Assembly: GCF_006716445.1 (NCBI RefSeq)
Contig: NZ_VFPA01000002.1
Coordinates: forward strand, 930,001-994,000
Direction of reading: 5' to 3'
DNA: 64,000 nt
DNA from: Pseudonocardia kunmingensis
GTDB lineage: Bacteria; Actinomycetota; Actinomycetes; Mycobacteriales; Pseudonocardiaceae
This document shows positions 9,144-18,045 of this stretch, piece by piece. The translations under genes and the position numbers were made by a program. Position 1 is the stretch's first letter, and each line of letters opens with the position of its first letter. The notes under the pieces were generated by a model. It was not told the origin of the DNA. It did not search any database and saw only the letters and a program-made list of their open reading frames with translations.

Positions 9144-9169
9144 AACCAGTCTCTTCAAGACGCCTGGTT
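9144..9169 (+). terminator. Hairpin downstream of the sugar/Tm-1 operon
   Basis: AACCAGTCT at 9144-9152 can pair with AGAC and TGGTT up to 9169, with a small bulge and a CTTCA-type loop. It lies 26 bases after the last stop of the operon. There is no T run, which is normal in high-GC actinobacteria, so termination is inferred from position and pairing only. Confidence 0.4.
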
Positions 9170-9323
9170 GCCGGCCGACCGCCGAAGTTCAGAAATCGGT
9201 CGAGAATGGAATGCAGTGAGGTGATCTCACCAAGCCGTGCAGGAAAGATGGAATGGGGAGGACATTCGAGTAGGCGCCTGACGGAATGCGCGGTCGGCGG
9301 CAGGATCGGTGAATCTGGACGGG

Positions 9324-10097
9324 TCAGTGCCTGGAGCCGGCGCTGAGCCCACCGTCTACCGTCAGATTCGATCCGATCACGAATGACGAGGCGGGCGACA
9401 GGAGCCAGGCCACCAGATCAGCGACTTCGTGCGGTCGCGCGAGGCGTCCGAGTGGCGTGGCGTTCTCGCGGCGCTGCCGGCCCTCCTTGGTGGCGTGCTC
9501 GAGCAGCATGGGGGTCTCCACGAATCCGGGGCACACGGAGTTGACGCGGATCCCGAGCGGTGCCGCTTCGAGGGCGGCGGCCTTGGTCAGACCTACCGCT
9601 GCGTGTTTGGACGCCACGTAGGGGGCTCCGTTCGCCAGCCCGATGAGACCGGCTACGGAGGCGTTGTTCACGATCGAGACGCCCGGGCCGCGCAGCAGGC
9701 GCAGCTCGTGCTTGAGGCAGAGGAACATCCCGATGGTGTTGACGTCCACCATGGAGCGGAAGTCTTCCAAGGCAACCTGCGTGAGCGGGGTGCCGAACGC
9801 GTACTCGCCGGCTACGGCGATCCCGGCGTTGTTGAATGCGCCGTCCAAGCCGCCAAAGGTCGAGCAGGCAGTGGTCAGCATGTGGATCACCTGGGGCTCG
9901 CTGGTGACATCGACGGGAATCGTCAGGGCGACGCCGCCTGTCGCGGTGATCGCGGTCGCCACCGCTTCGGCCGAACTCTCGTCCCGATCGGCAACGGCGA
10001 CCTTGGCTCCGGCCGCCGCCAGTGCCAGCGCCACCTCGCGTCCCATCCCCGAGCCTGCTCCGGTGATGAGGTAGCGACGTTCCTGATGCGTCTGCAC
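9324..10097 (-). CDS. SDR-family NAD(P)-dependent oxidoreductase
   Basis: 257 residues, classical short-chain dehydrogenase. The cofactor motif is TGAGSGMG (residues 13-20), with ADRD after beta-2 suggesting NAD preference. NNAGIA, the Ser of NNASVAG, the Y-x-x-x-K pair in YVASKHA and the terminal VDGG stretch are all present. It would interconvert an alcohol and a ketone in the cytosol. It is read in the same direction as, and directly downstream of, the IclR gene (9 bases apart), so the two probably share an mRNA. In an oxidative cluster it could make the ketone used by the Baeyer-Villiger enzyme at 15046. Substrate is unknown. Confidence 0.88.
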   Translation of the reverse strand: MQTHQERRYLITGAGSGMGREVALALAAAGAKVAVADRDESSAEAVATAITATGGVALTIPVDVTSEPQVIHMLTTACSTFGGLDGAFNNAGIAVAGEYAFGTPLTQVALEDFRSMVDVNTIGMFLCLKHELRLLRGPGVSIVNNASVAGLIGLANGAPYVASKHAAVGLTKAAALEAAPLGIRVNSVCPGFVETPMLLEHATKEGRQRRENATPLGRLARPHEVADLVAWLLSPASSFVIGSNLTVDGGLSAGSRH

Positions 10098-10106
10098 GGT
10101 ATCCCT

Positions 10107-10889
10107 TCAGAACGTGTCGATGGCCGGTCTGCGGGCGAGCCGGATACGTCGTTGGGCGTCGGCAGCCTTCATCTTCAGCAGTTCGCCAATTCCGGAGAGG
10201 TCGTTGTCCTTCATCCGGAACGCGGGCATGCATACCGACAGCGCCGCGACGGGGCGCTCGTGGTCGTCGAGTACCGCGGCGCCGACGCCTCCGACCTCCG
10301 CACGGAAGGCGCCGCGGTTGACGGCGTAGCCGCGATTTCGCACGCGCTGCAGTTCTGCCCGCACGGCGTCCGGCTCGGTCAGCGATCGCTCGGTATAGCG
10401 GCGCAGCGGTACCGCCAGGATCCAGTCGAGCGCCTCCGAGGGTAGGGCGGCGAGCTGTGCGAGGCCTGGCGACACGCAGTGGGCCGGTGAGCGGCTGCCG
10501 AGCGTACTGACCGAGTGGACCGGCTTCGGCGAGATCAGCTGGTCGACGTAAACGATGTACCGGCCGCGCAGCACCGTGAGATGGATCGTCTCGCCGGTCT
10601 CGTCCTGGAGCTCCTCCAGGAGCGGCCGGAGCTGCTGACGCAGCCCCTGTCCCATCTGGTTCGCGGGCACCAGGCCCAGCAAGGCAGGGCCGAGGCGGTA
10701 CCGGAGCTCGTCGTCCTTCTCCACCCAACCGCGTTCCGAGAGGGTCTTGGTCAGGCGGAAGGCCGTCGTCTTCCCCGTCTGCAGGCGATCGGCCAGCTGA
10801 GTCACGGTCAACCCGTTGTTCTCGGCCAGGAGCTCCAGCAGGGTCAGTGCTCGGTTCACCGATGACAGCGTGTCAGCTCCGTCACTCAC
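10107..10889 (-). CDS. IclR-family transcriptional regulator
   Basis: 260 residues from the GTG at 10889. The N-terminal winged helix (SVNRALTLLELLAENNGLTVTQLADRL, then GKTTAFRLTKTL) occupies residues 8-70; the effector-binding domain follows (ETIHLTVLRGRYIVYVD, then PAHCVSPGLAQLA). An ATG at 10910 would add seven residues but overlaps a candidate operator half-site, so the GTG is preferred. IclR proteins typically control aromatic or small-acid catabolism and often repress themselves. It is divergent from the transporter gene at 11027 and probably governs the 11027-19254 cluster. Ligand unknown. Confidence 0.88.
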   Translation of the reverse strand: MSDGADTLSSVNRALTLLELLAENNGLTVTQLADRLQTGKTTAFRLTKTLSERGWVEKDDELRYRLGPALLGLVPANQMGQGLRQQLRPLLEELQDETGETIHLTVLRGRYIVYVDQLISPKPVHSVSTLGSRSPAHCVSPGLAQLAALPSEALDWILAVPLRRYTERSLTEPDAVRAELQRVRNRGYAVNRGAFRAEVGGVGAAVLDDHERPVAALSVCMPAFRMKDNDLSGIGELLKMKAADAQRRIRLARRPAIDTF

Positions 10890-10903
10890 CGGGACACCAT
10901 AGC

Positions 10904-10943
10904 GGAACAACGTGCGAAAATCCTGTTCCTCATACCGGAACAG
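10904..10943. promoter_or_regulatory. Candidate IclR operator: three GGAACA/TGTTCC half-sites
   Basis: CTGTTCC at 10923-10929 and GGAACAG at 10937-10943 are perfect 7-bp inverted arms with a 7-base spacer. A third GGAACA lies at 10904-10909. The group sits between the IclR start and the divergent transporter gene, where an autoregulated operator is expected. Confidence 0.6.
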
Positions 10944-11026
10944 CGTCTTGCCGCGGAGCGAAACACGACCATACGGTCCGGGCTAGGTGGCCCCCGGTCG
11001 GGGCTCTCCACGACAAGGAGGTCGTC

Positions 11027-12427
11027 TTGGGCGAAACCCATGACGCAGCGGGCGGCAAGCAGGTCCGCGCCGCAGGTATCGCGTCGATCGCCGGTTGGGC
11101 CATGGATCTCTATGACCTGACCATCATCCTCTACCTGGCCTCGACCATCGGCCCGTTGCTCTTCCCGTCCGACAACGCGACGCTGCAGCTGACGTTCGTC
11201 TACGCCTCCTTCGCGGTCACGCTGCTGTTCCGCCCGCTGGGTTCGGCGATCTTCGGGGCCTACGCCGACCGCAACGGGCGCAAGCGGGCGATGCTCGTGG
11301 CCATCCTCGGTGTCGGCCTGTCGACCGCTCTGATGGGCGCGGTGCCGACGTACGCCGCCGCGGGGCTCCTCGCGCCGTTGGTCTTCCTCGTCCTGCGGGT
11401 GATCCAGGGGATCTTCGTCGGCGGGGTCGTCGTGTCCACGCACACGCTCGGTACCGAGACGGTCCCCGCCCGGCACCGCGGCCTCATGTCCGGCGTGGTG
11501 GCCGGCGGAGGTGCCGGCGCAGGCGCCGTGGTCGCCTCGATGATGTACTTCCTGGTGGCCTGGCTGTTCCCCGGCGAGGCGTTCGCGTCGTACGGATGGC
11601 GCGTGCTGTTCTTCACCGGCCTGCTCACGGCCGCCTTTAGCTTCTACATCTACCGCAGAACCGACGAGTCGCCGCTGTGGAAGGGGACGTCGAGCGCGCC
11701 GGCGGCGCGCAAGTCCCCTCTGCGTGAGCTGGTCGGTCCCCGCTACCGCACCGCGTTCCTGCTCAACATCGCGATCGCCGCGGGCGGCGCCACCACCTAT
11801 TACCTCACGCTGGGCGTCTTCCCGACCTTCTTCGAGCGGAACATCGGCTTCGACAAGACCGCGGCGGCCGTCCTTCTGATCGTGGCCAACGCCGGAGTCA
11901 TCGCGGGGGGTGTCCTCGGCGGTCACCTGTCTGACCGGTTCGGCAGGCGCGCGGTGTTCCTGGGCTTTGGGCTGCCGAACCTGGTCACGCTCCCCGTGCT
12001 GTACCTCTGGATGGCGTCGCTGGGTCCGGCCGACGCGCTCACGGTTGCCGTCCTGTCCACCGTTATGGCGATCATGATGATGTCCGCGTCCGCGCCGATC
12101 CTCATCTTCCTCAACGAGCGGTTCCCCACCGAGATCCGCGCTACCGGTACGGGGCTGTCCTGGAACCTCGGCTTCGCGATCGGGGGCATCACGCCGTCCG
12201 TGATCACGGCGCTGAGCCCGGAAGTGGCTGACCTCCCCGGTCGCCTGGCCATCGGCATCACAATCGCCGCGATCGTGATGGTGCTCGGGGTGCTCGTCGT
12301 CGGCGAGACGAGGCATCTCGGCCTGGGCGAGCACGCCGGCCCCACCGCTCGCCCGGCACACGTGCCCCACTCGACCTCCGCGTCACCGCTCCCGTCCACC
12401 GAAGCCGCCCAGCCGGCCAACGAATAG
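11027..12427 (+). CDS. MFS transporter, metabolite:H+ symporter (MHS/AAHS-like)
   Basis: 466 residues. The start is taken as TTG 11027 because a strong AAGGAGG lies at 11015-11021 and homology begins there (GETHDAAGGKQVRAAGIASIAGWAMDLYD). Features of the metabolite:H+ symporter group are the W-x-x-D-x-Y-D opening, the loop G-x-x-x-D-R-x-G-R-K (GAYADRNGRKRAM) after TM2, and RFP-type residues before TM10 (NERFPTEIRATGTG). About 12 membrane segments are evident. It heads the IclR-linked cluster and probably imports the organic acid or aromatic substrate. The rare TTG start would lower its translation. Substrate unknown. Confidence 0.85.
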   Translation: MGETHDAAGGKQVRAAGIASIAGWAMDLYDLTIILYLASTIGPLLFPSDNATLQLTFVYASFAVTLLFRPLGSAIFGAYADRNGRKRAMLVAILGVGLSTALMGAVPTYAAAGLLAPLVFLVLRVIQGIFVGGVVVSTHTLGTETVPARHRGLMSGVVAGGGAGAGAVVASMMYFLVAWLFPGEAFASYGWRVLFFTGLLTAAFSFYIYRRTDESPLWKGTSSAPAARKSPLRELVGPRYRTAFLLNIAIAAGGATTYYLTLGVFPTFFERNIGFDKTAAAVLLIVANAGVIAGGVLGGHLSDRFGRRAVFLGFGLPNLVTLPVLYLWMASLGPADALTVAVLSTVMAIMMMSASAPILIFLNERFPTEIRATGTGLSWNLGFAIGGITPSVITALSPEVADLPGRLAIGITIAAIVMVLGVLVVGETRHLGLGEHAGPTARPAHVPHSTSASPLPSTEAAQPANE

Positions 12428-12438
12428 GAACCGCCGCG

Positions 12439-12630
12439 ATGCCGATCATCAACATCAAGCACGCTTCGCCCCTGACCGCTGATCAGGCCGACGAGCTCAT
12501 CGCCTCGCTCACGGACGTCTACGCCTCCGTGACGCAGGCGAAGCCCGAGGCCATCCACGTTCTGATCGAACGCGTCAGCGCGGACCGGTGGGGCGTCAAC
12601 GGGCGCGCGCTCGTGCACAAGAACGCCTGA
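12439..12630 (+). CDS. 4-oxalocrotonate tautomerase family enzyme
   Basis: 63 residues, the classical 4-OT length. The catalytic Pro (Pro1 after Met removal) is present in MPIINI, and the Arg in IERVSADRWGVNG fits the substrate-binding arginine. Enzymes of this family ketonise enols such as 2-hydroxymuconate in meta-cleavage pathways, working as small oligomers in the cytosol. It starts 11 bases after the transporter stop and belongs to the same operon. No ring-cleaving dioxygenase is visible nearby, so the enol substrate may come from elsewhere or be non-aromatic. Confidence 0.85.
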   Translation: MPIINIKHASPLTADQADELIASLTDVYASVTQAKPEAIHVLIERVSADRWGVNGRALVHKNA

Positions 12631-12683
12631 CCGCCGCCGCGACCGGGCCCCAGCGCGCGGCCCCTCAGCCCAGAAAGGTTCCC

Positions 12684-13475
12684 ATGCCCCACCCAGTCAC
12701 CGCTCCCGCACACGATGGGGATCGCCACACTGTCGTCCTCCTGCACAGCCTGGGCACGGATCGCCGACTCTGGCGCCGCCAGGTACCGGCGCTGTCGGAC
12801 GCGTACGAGGTGTTGACCCCGGAGACCAGAGGGCACGGGGAGGCGGACTGGCCGGGAGAGGCAACTCTCACCGGCTGGGTCTCGGATCTGGACCGGGTGC
12901 TCCAGGACCGGGGCCCCGTCCACCTGGTCGGCCTGTCGATGGGCGGGCTGCAGGCCGTCGCCTACGCGGGAACGCACCCGGAGAAGGTGCGCAGCCTCGT
13001 GGTCGCGAACTCCTTCGCCCGCCTTCCTGCCGACGTTGCCGAGGCGCGTGTGCAGGGAGCGGCCGAGGGGATCGCCGCCGGGATGGACGCCTTCGCCGAG
13101 CAGTACCTCGCGCAGACCCTCACCCGCGTGATCGACGAGGAGGACCACTCGGCCTTGCGCGGCGCCATCGCCGCCGTTCACCCCGGCGCCTACCTCAGCT
13201 CGGTAGAGGTCACCTTCCGGGCGGACGTCACCCCGTGGTTCTCGCTCATCGCCTGCCCCACGCTCGTCGTGGCGGGCGAACACGACCACAAGGCGCCGCT
13301 GCAGCGGTCCCAGGAGATCGCCGACGGCATCGACGGTGCGGCTCTGGAGGTGGTGGCCGGGGCAGGGCACCTGTCCTGCCTGGAGAACGCCGGCGGGTTC
13401 AACAAGATCCTGACCTCGTTTCTCGGCAGCGTTGATGCCGGGCTGCAGAAGAGGCACGAGGAGACCCCCGCATGA
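12684..13475 (+). CDS. Alpha/beta hydrolase, 3-oxoadipate enol-lactonase-like
   Basis: 263 residues from ATG 12684, with AAAGG about six bases upstream. It has the oxyanion segment LLHSLGTDRRLW, the nucleophile elbow GLSMGG (Ser85) and the terminal GAGHLSCLENAGGFNKILTSFL that resembles enol-lactonases such as PcaD. It would hydrolyse a lactone or ester in the cytosol. Located four genes before a Baeyer-Villiger monooxygenase, it may open the lactone or ester that enzyme makes. It overlaps the following SDR by four bases. Specificity not proven. Confidence 0.82.
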   Translation: MPHPVTAPAHDGDRHTVVLLHSLGTDRRLWRRQVPALSDAYEVLTPETRGHGEADWPGEATLTGWVSDLDRVLQDRGPVHLVGLSMGGLQAVAYAGTHPEKVRSLVVANSFARLPADVAEARVQGAAEGIAAGMDAFAEQYLAQTLTRVIDEEDHSALRGAIAAVHPGAYLSSVEVTFRADVTPWFSLIACPTLVVAGEHDHKAPLQRSQEIADGIDGAALEVVAGAGHLSCLENAGGFNKILTSFLGSVDAGLQKRHEETPA

Positions 13476-14161
13476 GGAACACGATCGTCACGGGCGGTGC
13501 CAGCGGGATCGGGCAAGCCATGGCGGCGGCACTGCGCGCGGACGGCCACCGGGTGTTCGTCGCCGACATCGCCCCCCGCCCGGAGGCCGAGGCGCCCGAG
13601 ACGTACCTGCAGACCGACCTCGGCACCGCCGAGGGGATCGGGGCGCTGTCCGAGGCGCTCGCGGGACGGGAGATCCACGACCTCGTGCACTGCGCCGCCG
13701 TCGGCCAGTGGTCCTCGTTCGCCGACACCCCGCGCGAGATGTGGGAACGGATCCTGCGCACGAACCTCGAGGGGACGATCGGTCTCACCCAGACCGTGGT
13801 TCCGCTGATGCCCCGAGGTGGTCGGATCGTGCTGTTCGCGTCGGGCACCGTCTTCAAGGGCCCGAGGAACCTGTTCGCCTATGTCGCCTCGAAGGCGGGC
13901 GTCATCGGGTTCGCGCGGTGCCTGGCCGAGGAACTCGGCGAGGACGGGATCACCGTCAACGTGGTGAGTCCCGGGATCACCGCCACTCCGATGATCGCGG
14001 ACATGGCGCACACCGAGGAGGCCAACATCGCCGGACGGGCGATCAAGCGACGGGCCGTTCCCGACGACCTCGTCGGCCCTGTCCGGTTCCTGCTCTCCGA
14101 AGGAGCCGCTTTCGTCACCGGGCAGACGCTCTGCGTCGACGGGGGCTCCGTCAAGCACTAG
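13472..14161 (+). CDS. SDR-family oxidoreductase
   Basis: 229 residues, ATG overlapping the previous stop. TGGASGIGQ is the cofactor loop (residues 7-15), DIAPRPEA follows beta-2, and the active-site Tyr-x-x-x-Lys is YVASKAG with a Ser three segments before (LFASGTVF). It ends with TGQTLCVDGGS. It would oxidise an alcohol or reduce a carbonyl as part of the cluster's oxidation route. Short for an SDR but with all motifs intact. Substrate unknown. Confidence 0.85.
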   Translation: MRNTIVTGGASGIGQAMAAALRADGHRVFVADIAPRPEAEAPETYLQTDLGTAEGIGALSEALAGREIHDLVHCAAVGQWSSFADTPREMWERILRTNLEGTIGLTQTVVPLMPRGGRIVLFASGTVFKGPRNLFAYVASKAGVIGFARCLAEELGEDGITVNVVSPGITATPMIADMAHTEEANIAGRAIKRRAVPDDLVGPVRFLLSEGAAFVTGQTLCVDGGSVKH

Positions 14162-14209
14162 CAAGGCACGCCCGATAGCAGCAACTGCCGCGGCACCGAA
14201 AGGACACCT

Positions 14210-15049
14210 GTGACCAGCACCTACGAGACGAAGACCGTTGTCGCAGGCGGGTTTCGCACCGGATACCTCGAAGCGGGCGACCCCAGCAAGCAGACGGTCG
14301 TCCTGATCCACGACGGTGGGTTCGGCACCACCGCCGAGCTGTGCTGGGGAGGTATGATCACCCCGCTCGCCGAGCGCTACCACGTCCTGGCCCCGGAGCT
14401 CCTGGGCTGGGGCAGCACCGACAAGGTCGTCTTCCTCGACCGGTCGCCCTATGTGCCGCGGGTCGCGCACGTGGCGGCGTTCTGCGCCGAACTCGGTGTG
14501 CGCACCGCCCATTTCGTCGGGGCGTCCTTCGGCGGTTCGCTGCTCCTGCGCGCCGTGACCGACCCGGCCCGTCCCTGGCCGGTTGACCGGGCGGTCAGCA
14601 TCTCTGGGACCGGAGGTCCCTACCGGCTTCCCGAGGGAATCGCGGCCCTCGCCGACTACACGCCGAGTCTGGCGGACGCTGAGCGCATGACCGGGCTCGT
14701 CGTGCGGAGCACCGAAGGCATGCAGGCACATGTGCGGGCCCGCTATGAGAACAGCCTCATCCCGGGTCACTGGGAAGCGATGGCCGCCCCCAGGCTGAGC
14801 AACCCCGCGGTGGAACGGAAGCTGCCGCCGGACCCTTTCCTGGAGAACTGGGCCACCGTCAGCACGCCCGTGCTGCTCGTGGAGGGCCGACACGACGTGT
14901 TGCTGGAGAAGGGCTGGGCGAAGAAGCTCGCCGACATCGCTCCCGGTGCGTATGCGACCGAGGTGGACCACGCGCACGAACCGAACGTCGATGCCCCCGG
15001 CGAGACCGCGCGCCTCGTCCTCGACTTCCTCGACGGAGACGCGCAATGA
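14210..15049 (+). CDS. Alpha/beta hydrolase, meta-cleavage-product hydrolase-like
   Basis: 279 residues from GTG 14210, with GAAAGGA upstream. The oxyanion loop is LIHDGGFGTTAELCW, the nucleophile elbow GASFGG with Ser106, and the acid and His lie in EGRHDVLLEK and VDHAHEPNVDAP. The overall pattern recalls C-C bond hydrolases of aromatic meta-cleavage pathways, but esterase activity is equally possible. It overlaps the Baeyer-Villiger monooxygenase by four bases, so cleavage of that enzyme's ester product is an attractive inferred role. Confidence 0.8.
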   Translation: MTSTYETKTVVAGGFRTGYLEAGDPSKQTVVLIHDGGFGTTAELCWGGMITPLAERYHVLAPELLGWGSTDKVVFLDRSPYVPRVAHVAAFCAELGVRTAHFVGASFGGSLLLRAVTDPARPWPVDRAVSISGTGGPYRLPEGIAALADYTPSLADAERMTGLVVRSTEGMQAHVRARYENSLIPGHWEAMAAPRLSNPAVERKLPPDPFLENWATVSTPVLLVEGRHDVLLEKGWAKKLADIAPGAYATEVDHAHEPNVDAPGETARLVLDFLDGDAQ

Positions 15050-17049
15050 CTTCGACATCGCCGATCTCGACCTCGCCGCTGACCGAGCCGGCCGGCGGCG
15101 CCCGCCGTTACGACGAGTTCCTCCCCCTCGAGGAGGACGACGTGTTCCTGGCCGACGCCGTGTCGGAGGCGGAACTGCCCGCACTGCTCGCGGCGCTCGC
15201 GCTCGTCAACGCCGACCCGGGGCTGCTCGTCGACGAGGTCACACCGCCGATCCCGCCGATGGACTCCACGATCGCGCCGCAGGGCGGATTGAGCGCAGAG
15301 GCCCAGCAGCACGCCCGCCGCCTCGCCGTCGGGGCGCTCGCGCGCTTCCGCGACCGCGGATCGGTTCCGGTCGGCGAGCCGGGCCCCGAGCTGCTCGCCA
15401 CCATCATGCGGTTCCTGACCAAGGGTGCGGGGGAGGAGTACCTGCCCCTTCTGCGTCATGAACTCGGGCTTCCCCATGACTACGGCGCCCCCACGTGGCG
15501 CAAGGACGCGATCGCGCCCACGGTGCCCTTCACCGTTGCGATCATCGGCGCGGGGATCTCCGGGATGGCGGCGGCGTACCGGCTGCAGCAGGCCGGCGTC
15601 GAGCACATCGTGTTCGAGAAGAACGCCGAGGTCGGTGGCACCTGGTGGGAGAACATCTACCCGGGCTGCCGCCTGGACACTCCCAACTTCGCCTACAGCT
15701 ACTCGTTCGCCCAGAAGCCGGACTGGCCCCAGCAGTTCTCCCGACAGCAGCAGATCGAGGATTACCTGTGCGACGTGGCCACCGGCTTCGGGCTCCGGCC
15801 CCGGATCCGGTTCGGCACCGAGGTCACGGAGGCGCGCTACGACGACCACGACCAGATGTGGACGCTGACCACGCGCACCGGGGACGGCACGTCCAGCCGG
15901 CACCGAGTCAACGCCGTCGTCACCGCCGTCGGTCAGCTCAACCTGCCCAACATCCCGGACATCCCGGGGCGCGACTCGTTCGGCGGACGGTGGTTCCACT
16001 CGTCGCGGTGGGACCCCACCGTCGACCTCACCGGTCTGCGGGTCGCCGTGGTCGGGACCGGCGCGAGCGCCTACCAGATCGCGCCGTCCATCGCCGACCA
16101 CGTCGCCCACCTGAGCGTCTTCCAACGGAACGCGCCGTGGATGCTGCCCACCCCCGGATACCACCGGGACATCCCGCCCGGGATGCAGTGGTTGCTCCGG
16201 CACGTCCCGTACTACGGCCGCTGGTACCGGTTCTGGCAGTTCTGGTTGGCGGCCGAAGGACGCCTCCCGTTCGTCGAGGCCGATCCGGAATGGACCCGGG
16301 ACGACAGCACCTCTGCGAACAACGCAGAGCTCAGGCGGCAGCTGCTCGAGCACCTGCGTGCCCAGGTTGGTGACCGCCCCGACCTGCTGGAGAAGATGAC
16401 GCCCCGCTATCCGCCGGGGGCGAAGCGGATGACCCGGGACAACGGCGTCTGGGCGGCCACACTGAAGATGCCGCACGTCGACCTCGTGACGGACGGGATC
16501 GACGCGGTCACCCCCGAGGGCATCAGGACCTCCGACGGGACGCTGCACGAGGTCGATCTGATCGTCTACGCTACCGGCTTCCGCGCCTCCGACTACCTCG
16601 AGCCGATCGTCGTGACCGGCCGCGAGGGCCAGGACCTGCACGAGTTCTGGAACGGGGATGCCCGCGCCCACCTCGGCGTCACCGTGACCGGGTTCCCCAA
16701 CCTCTTCATGCTGATGGGGCCCAACACCGGCGTCGTCGTCAACGGCAGTTCGCTGTTCATGGCCGAGTGCGCCGCCGAGTACACCGTCGAATGCATCGGC
16801 GAGTTGCTGCGCAGCCGGAAGAAGGTCATGGAACCGAGTCGGCAGGCGATGGACGAGTTCTGCGCCGAGGTGGATCGGGGGAACGAGCGCCGCGCGTGGG
16901 GCGTCGCGACCGTCAGCACCTGGTACCGCAACCGGTACGGCCGGGCATCGCAGGTCTGGCCGTTCTCCCTGCAGGAGTACTACCGGCGCACCCGGGAGCC
17001 GGACCTGGCCGCACTCCGGCTGTCCGGGGAGCTGGAAGGCGCCCGATGA
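15046..17049 (+). CDS. Baeyer-Villiger monooxygenase, 4-hydroxyacetophenone monooxygenase type
   Basis: 667 residues. An N-terminal extension of about 160 residues precedes the FAD loop GAGISG (near residue 168). Then come GGTWWENIYPGCRLD, the type I BVMO fingerprint F-x-G-x-x-x-H-x-x-x-W as FGGRWFHSSRWD (near residue 312), and the NADPH loop VVGTGASAYQ. The extension and total length match 4-hydroxyacetophenone monooxygenase (about 640 residues) rather than the 540-residue cyclohexanone type. The enzyme inserts oxygen next to a ketone using NADPH and O2, giving an ester or lactone; the adjacent hydrolases could cleave it. Aryl ketone versus cyclic ketone as substrate is not decided by the sequence. 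Confidence 0.87.
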   Translation: MTSTSPISTSPLTEPAGGARRYDEFLPLEEDDVFLADAVSEAELPALLAALALVNADPGLLVDEVTPPIPPMDSTIAPQGGLSAEAQQHARRLAVGALARFRDRGSVPVGEPGPELLATIMRFLTKGAGEEYLPLLRHELGLPHDYGAPTWRKDAIAPTVPFTVAIIGAGISGMAAAYRLQQAGVEHIVFEKNAEVGGTWWENIYPGCRLDTPNFAYSYSFAQKPDWPQQFSRQQQIEDYLCDVATGFGLRPRIRFGTEVTEARYDDHDQMWTLTTRTGDGTSSRHRVNAVVTAVGQLNLPNIPDIPGRDSFGGRWFHSSRWDPTVDLTGLRVAVVGTGASAYQIAPSIADHVAHLSVFQRNAPWMLPTPGYHRDIPPGMQWLLRHVPYYGRWYRFWQFWLAAEGRLPFVEADPEWTRDDSTSANNAELRRQLLEHLRAQVGDRPDLLEKMTPRYPPGAKRMTRDNGVWAATLKMPHVDLVTDGIDAVTPEGIRTSDGTLHEVDLIVYATGFRASDYLEPIVVTGREGQDLHEFWNGDARAHLGVTVTGFPNLFMLMGPNTGVVVNGSSLFMAECAAEYTVECIGELLRSRKKVMEPSRQAMDEFCAEVDRGNERRAWGVATVSTWYRNRYGRASQVWPFSLQEYYRRTREPDLAALRLSGELEGAR

Positions 17050-18029
17050 CGCACGCGCTCGGCGCGCCCACGTGCGCAACCGCTGATCCGGCCTCCGCCA
17101 GTGCGCTGCGCGTGGTCCGGCGCGAGCAGGTGGCCGAGGACGTGCTGGCGCTCACCCTGGCCGACCCCGCCGGCAATCGCCTGGCGCCCTGGACGCCCGG
17201 CTCCCACCTCGACCTCATCCTGCCGGACGGGGTGGTGCGCCAGTACTCGCTGTGCGGCGACCGATGGGACGGTCACCGGTACCGCATCGCGGTCCTCCGC
17301 GAGCCGCACAGCCGGGGCGGGTCGGAGTGGATCCACGCCGAGCTCCGCGAAGGCGACGTCCTGGCCCACGGCGGCCCGCGCAACAACTTTCCCATGGTCC
17401 CCGCCGACCGGTACGCCTTCATCGCGGGCGGGATCGGCATCACCCCACTGCTGCCGATGATCCAGCAGGCCGTGCGGACGGGGCGGGAGTGGAGGCTGCT
17501 CTACGGGGGACGCCGCCGACCATCAATGGCGTTCCTCGACGAGCTGGAGCGTCTCGGGGGACGGGTCGACGTAGCCCCGCAGGACGAGGTCGGGCTCCTC
17601 GACGTCGCCGGGTGGCTCGGCGCACCCGATCCGGCGACGAGGGTGTACTGCTGCGGGCCGGCCGGGTTGCTCGATGCCGCGGCTGCAGCGTGCGCGGGCT
17701 GGCCGCCCTACACACTGAGGACCGAACGCTTCGTCGCCGCGAGCCAGGACCGGGCCGTGGACCAGTCGTTCGCCGTGACACTGAGTCGCTCCGGTCGACG
17801 GCTCGAGGTCCGCCCGGGACAGAGCATCCTCGACGTTCTCGCGACCGCCGGGATCGGCATCCTGTCCTCCTGCAGGCAGGGCACCTGCGGTACCTGCGAG
17901 GTGGCTGTCGTGGCGGGCACGCCCGACCACCGGGACAGCGTCCTCACCGACGCGGACCGGGCGGCCGGGGACTGCATGCTCGTCTGCGTCTCGCGCGCCC
18001 GCACCGACCACATCAGCCTCGACCTATAG
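17046..18029 (+). CDS. PDR-type oxidoreductase (FMN, NAD, C-terminal 2Fe-2S), probable P450 reductase
   Basis: 327 residues, ATG overlapping the BVMO stop. The order is a flavin domain (RQYSLCGD, the R-x-Y-S motif), an NAD domain (FIAGGIGITPLLPMI, later CCGPAGLLDA) and a plant-type ferredoxin domain at the end with C-x4-C-x2-C spacing (SCRQGTCGTCE) and a fourth Cys in MLVC. This is the phthalate-dioxygenase-reductase / VanB layout, which passes electrons from NADH to an oxygenase. The next gene, 16 bases on, is a P450, and no Rieske oxygenase is present. A P450 partner is therefore the natural inference. Confidence 0.87.
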   Translation: MTHALGAPTCATADPASASALRVVRREQVAEDVLALTLADPAGNRLAPWTPGSHLDLILPDGVVRQYSLCGDRWDGHRYRIAVLREPHSRGGSEWIHAELREGDVLAHGGPRNNFPMVPADRYAFIAGGIGITPLLPMIQQAVRTGREWRLLYGGRRRPSMAFLDELERLGGRVDVAPQDEVGLLDVAGWLGAPDPATRVYCCGPAGLLDAAAAACAGWPPYTLRTERFVAASQDRAVDQSFAVTLSRSGRRLEVRPGQSILDVLATAGIGILSSCRQGTCGTCEVAVVAGTPDHRDSVLTDADRAAGDCMLVCVSRARTDHISLDL

Positions 18030-18045
18030 CGGGAGCGGAGCCACG

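Noticed and set aside
13190..17079. Long minus-strand frames (664 and 770 codons) opposite the hydrolase and monooxygenase genes
   Set aside because: Same shadow effect: no domains, no ribosome binding site, and the plus strand carries clear enzymes in every part.
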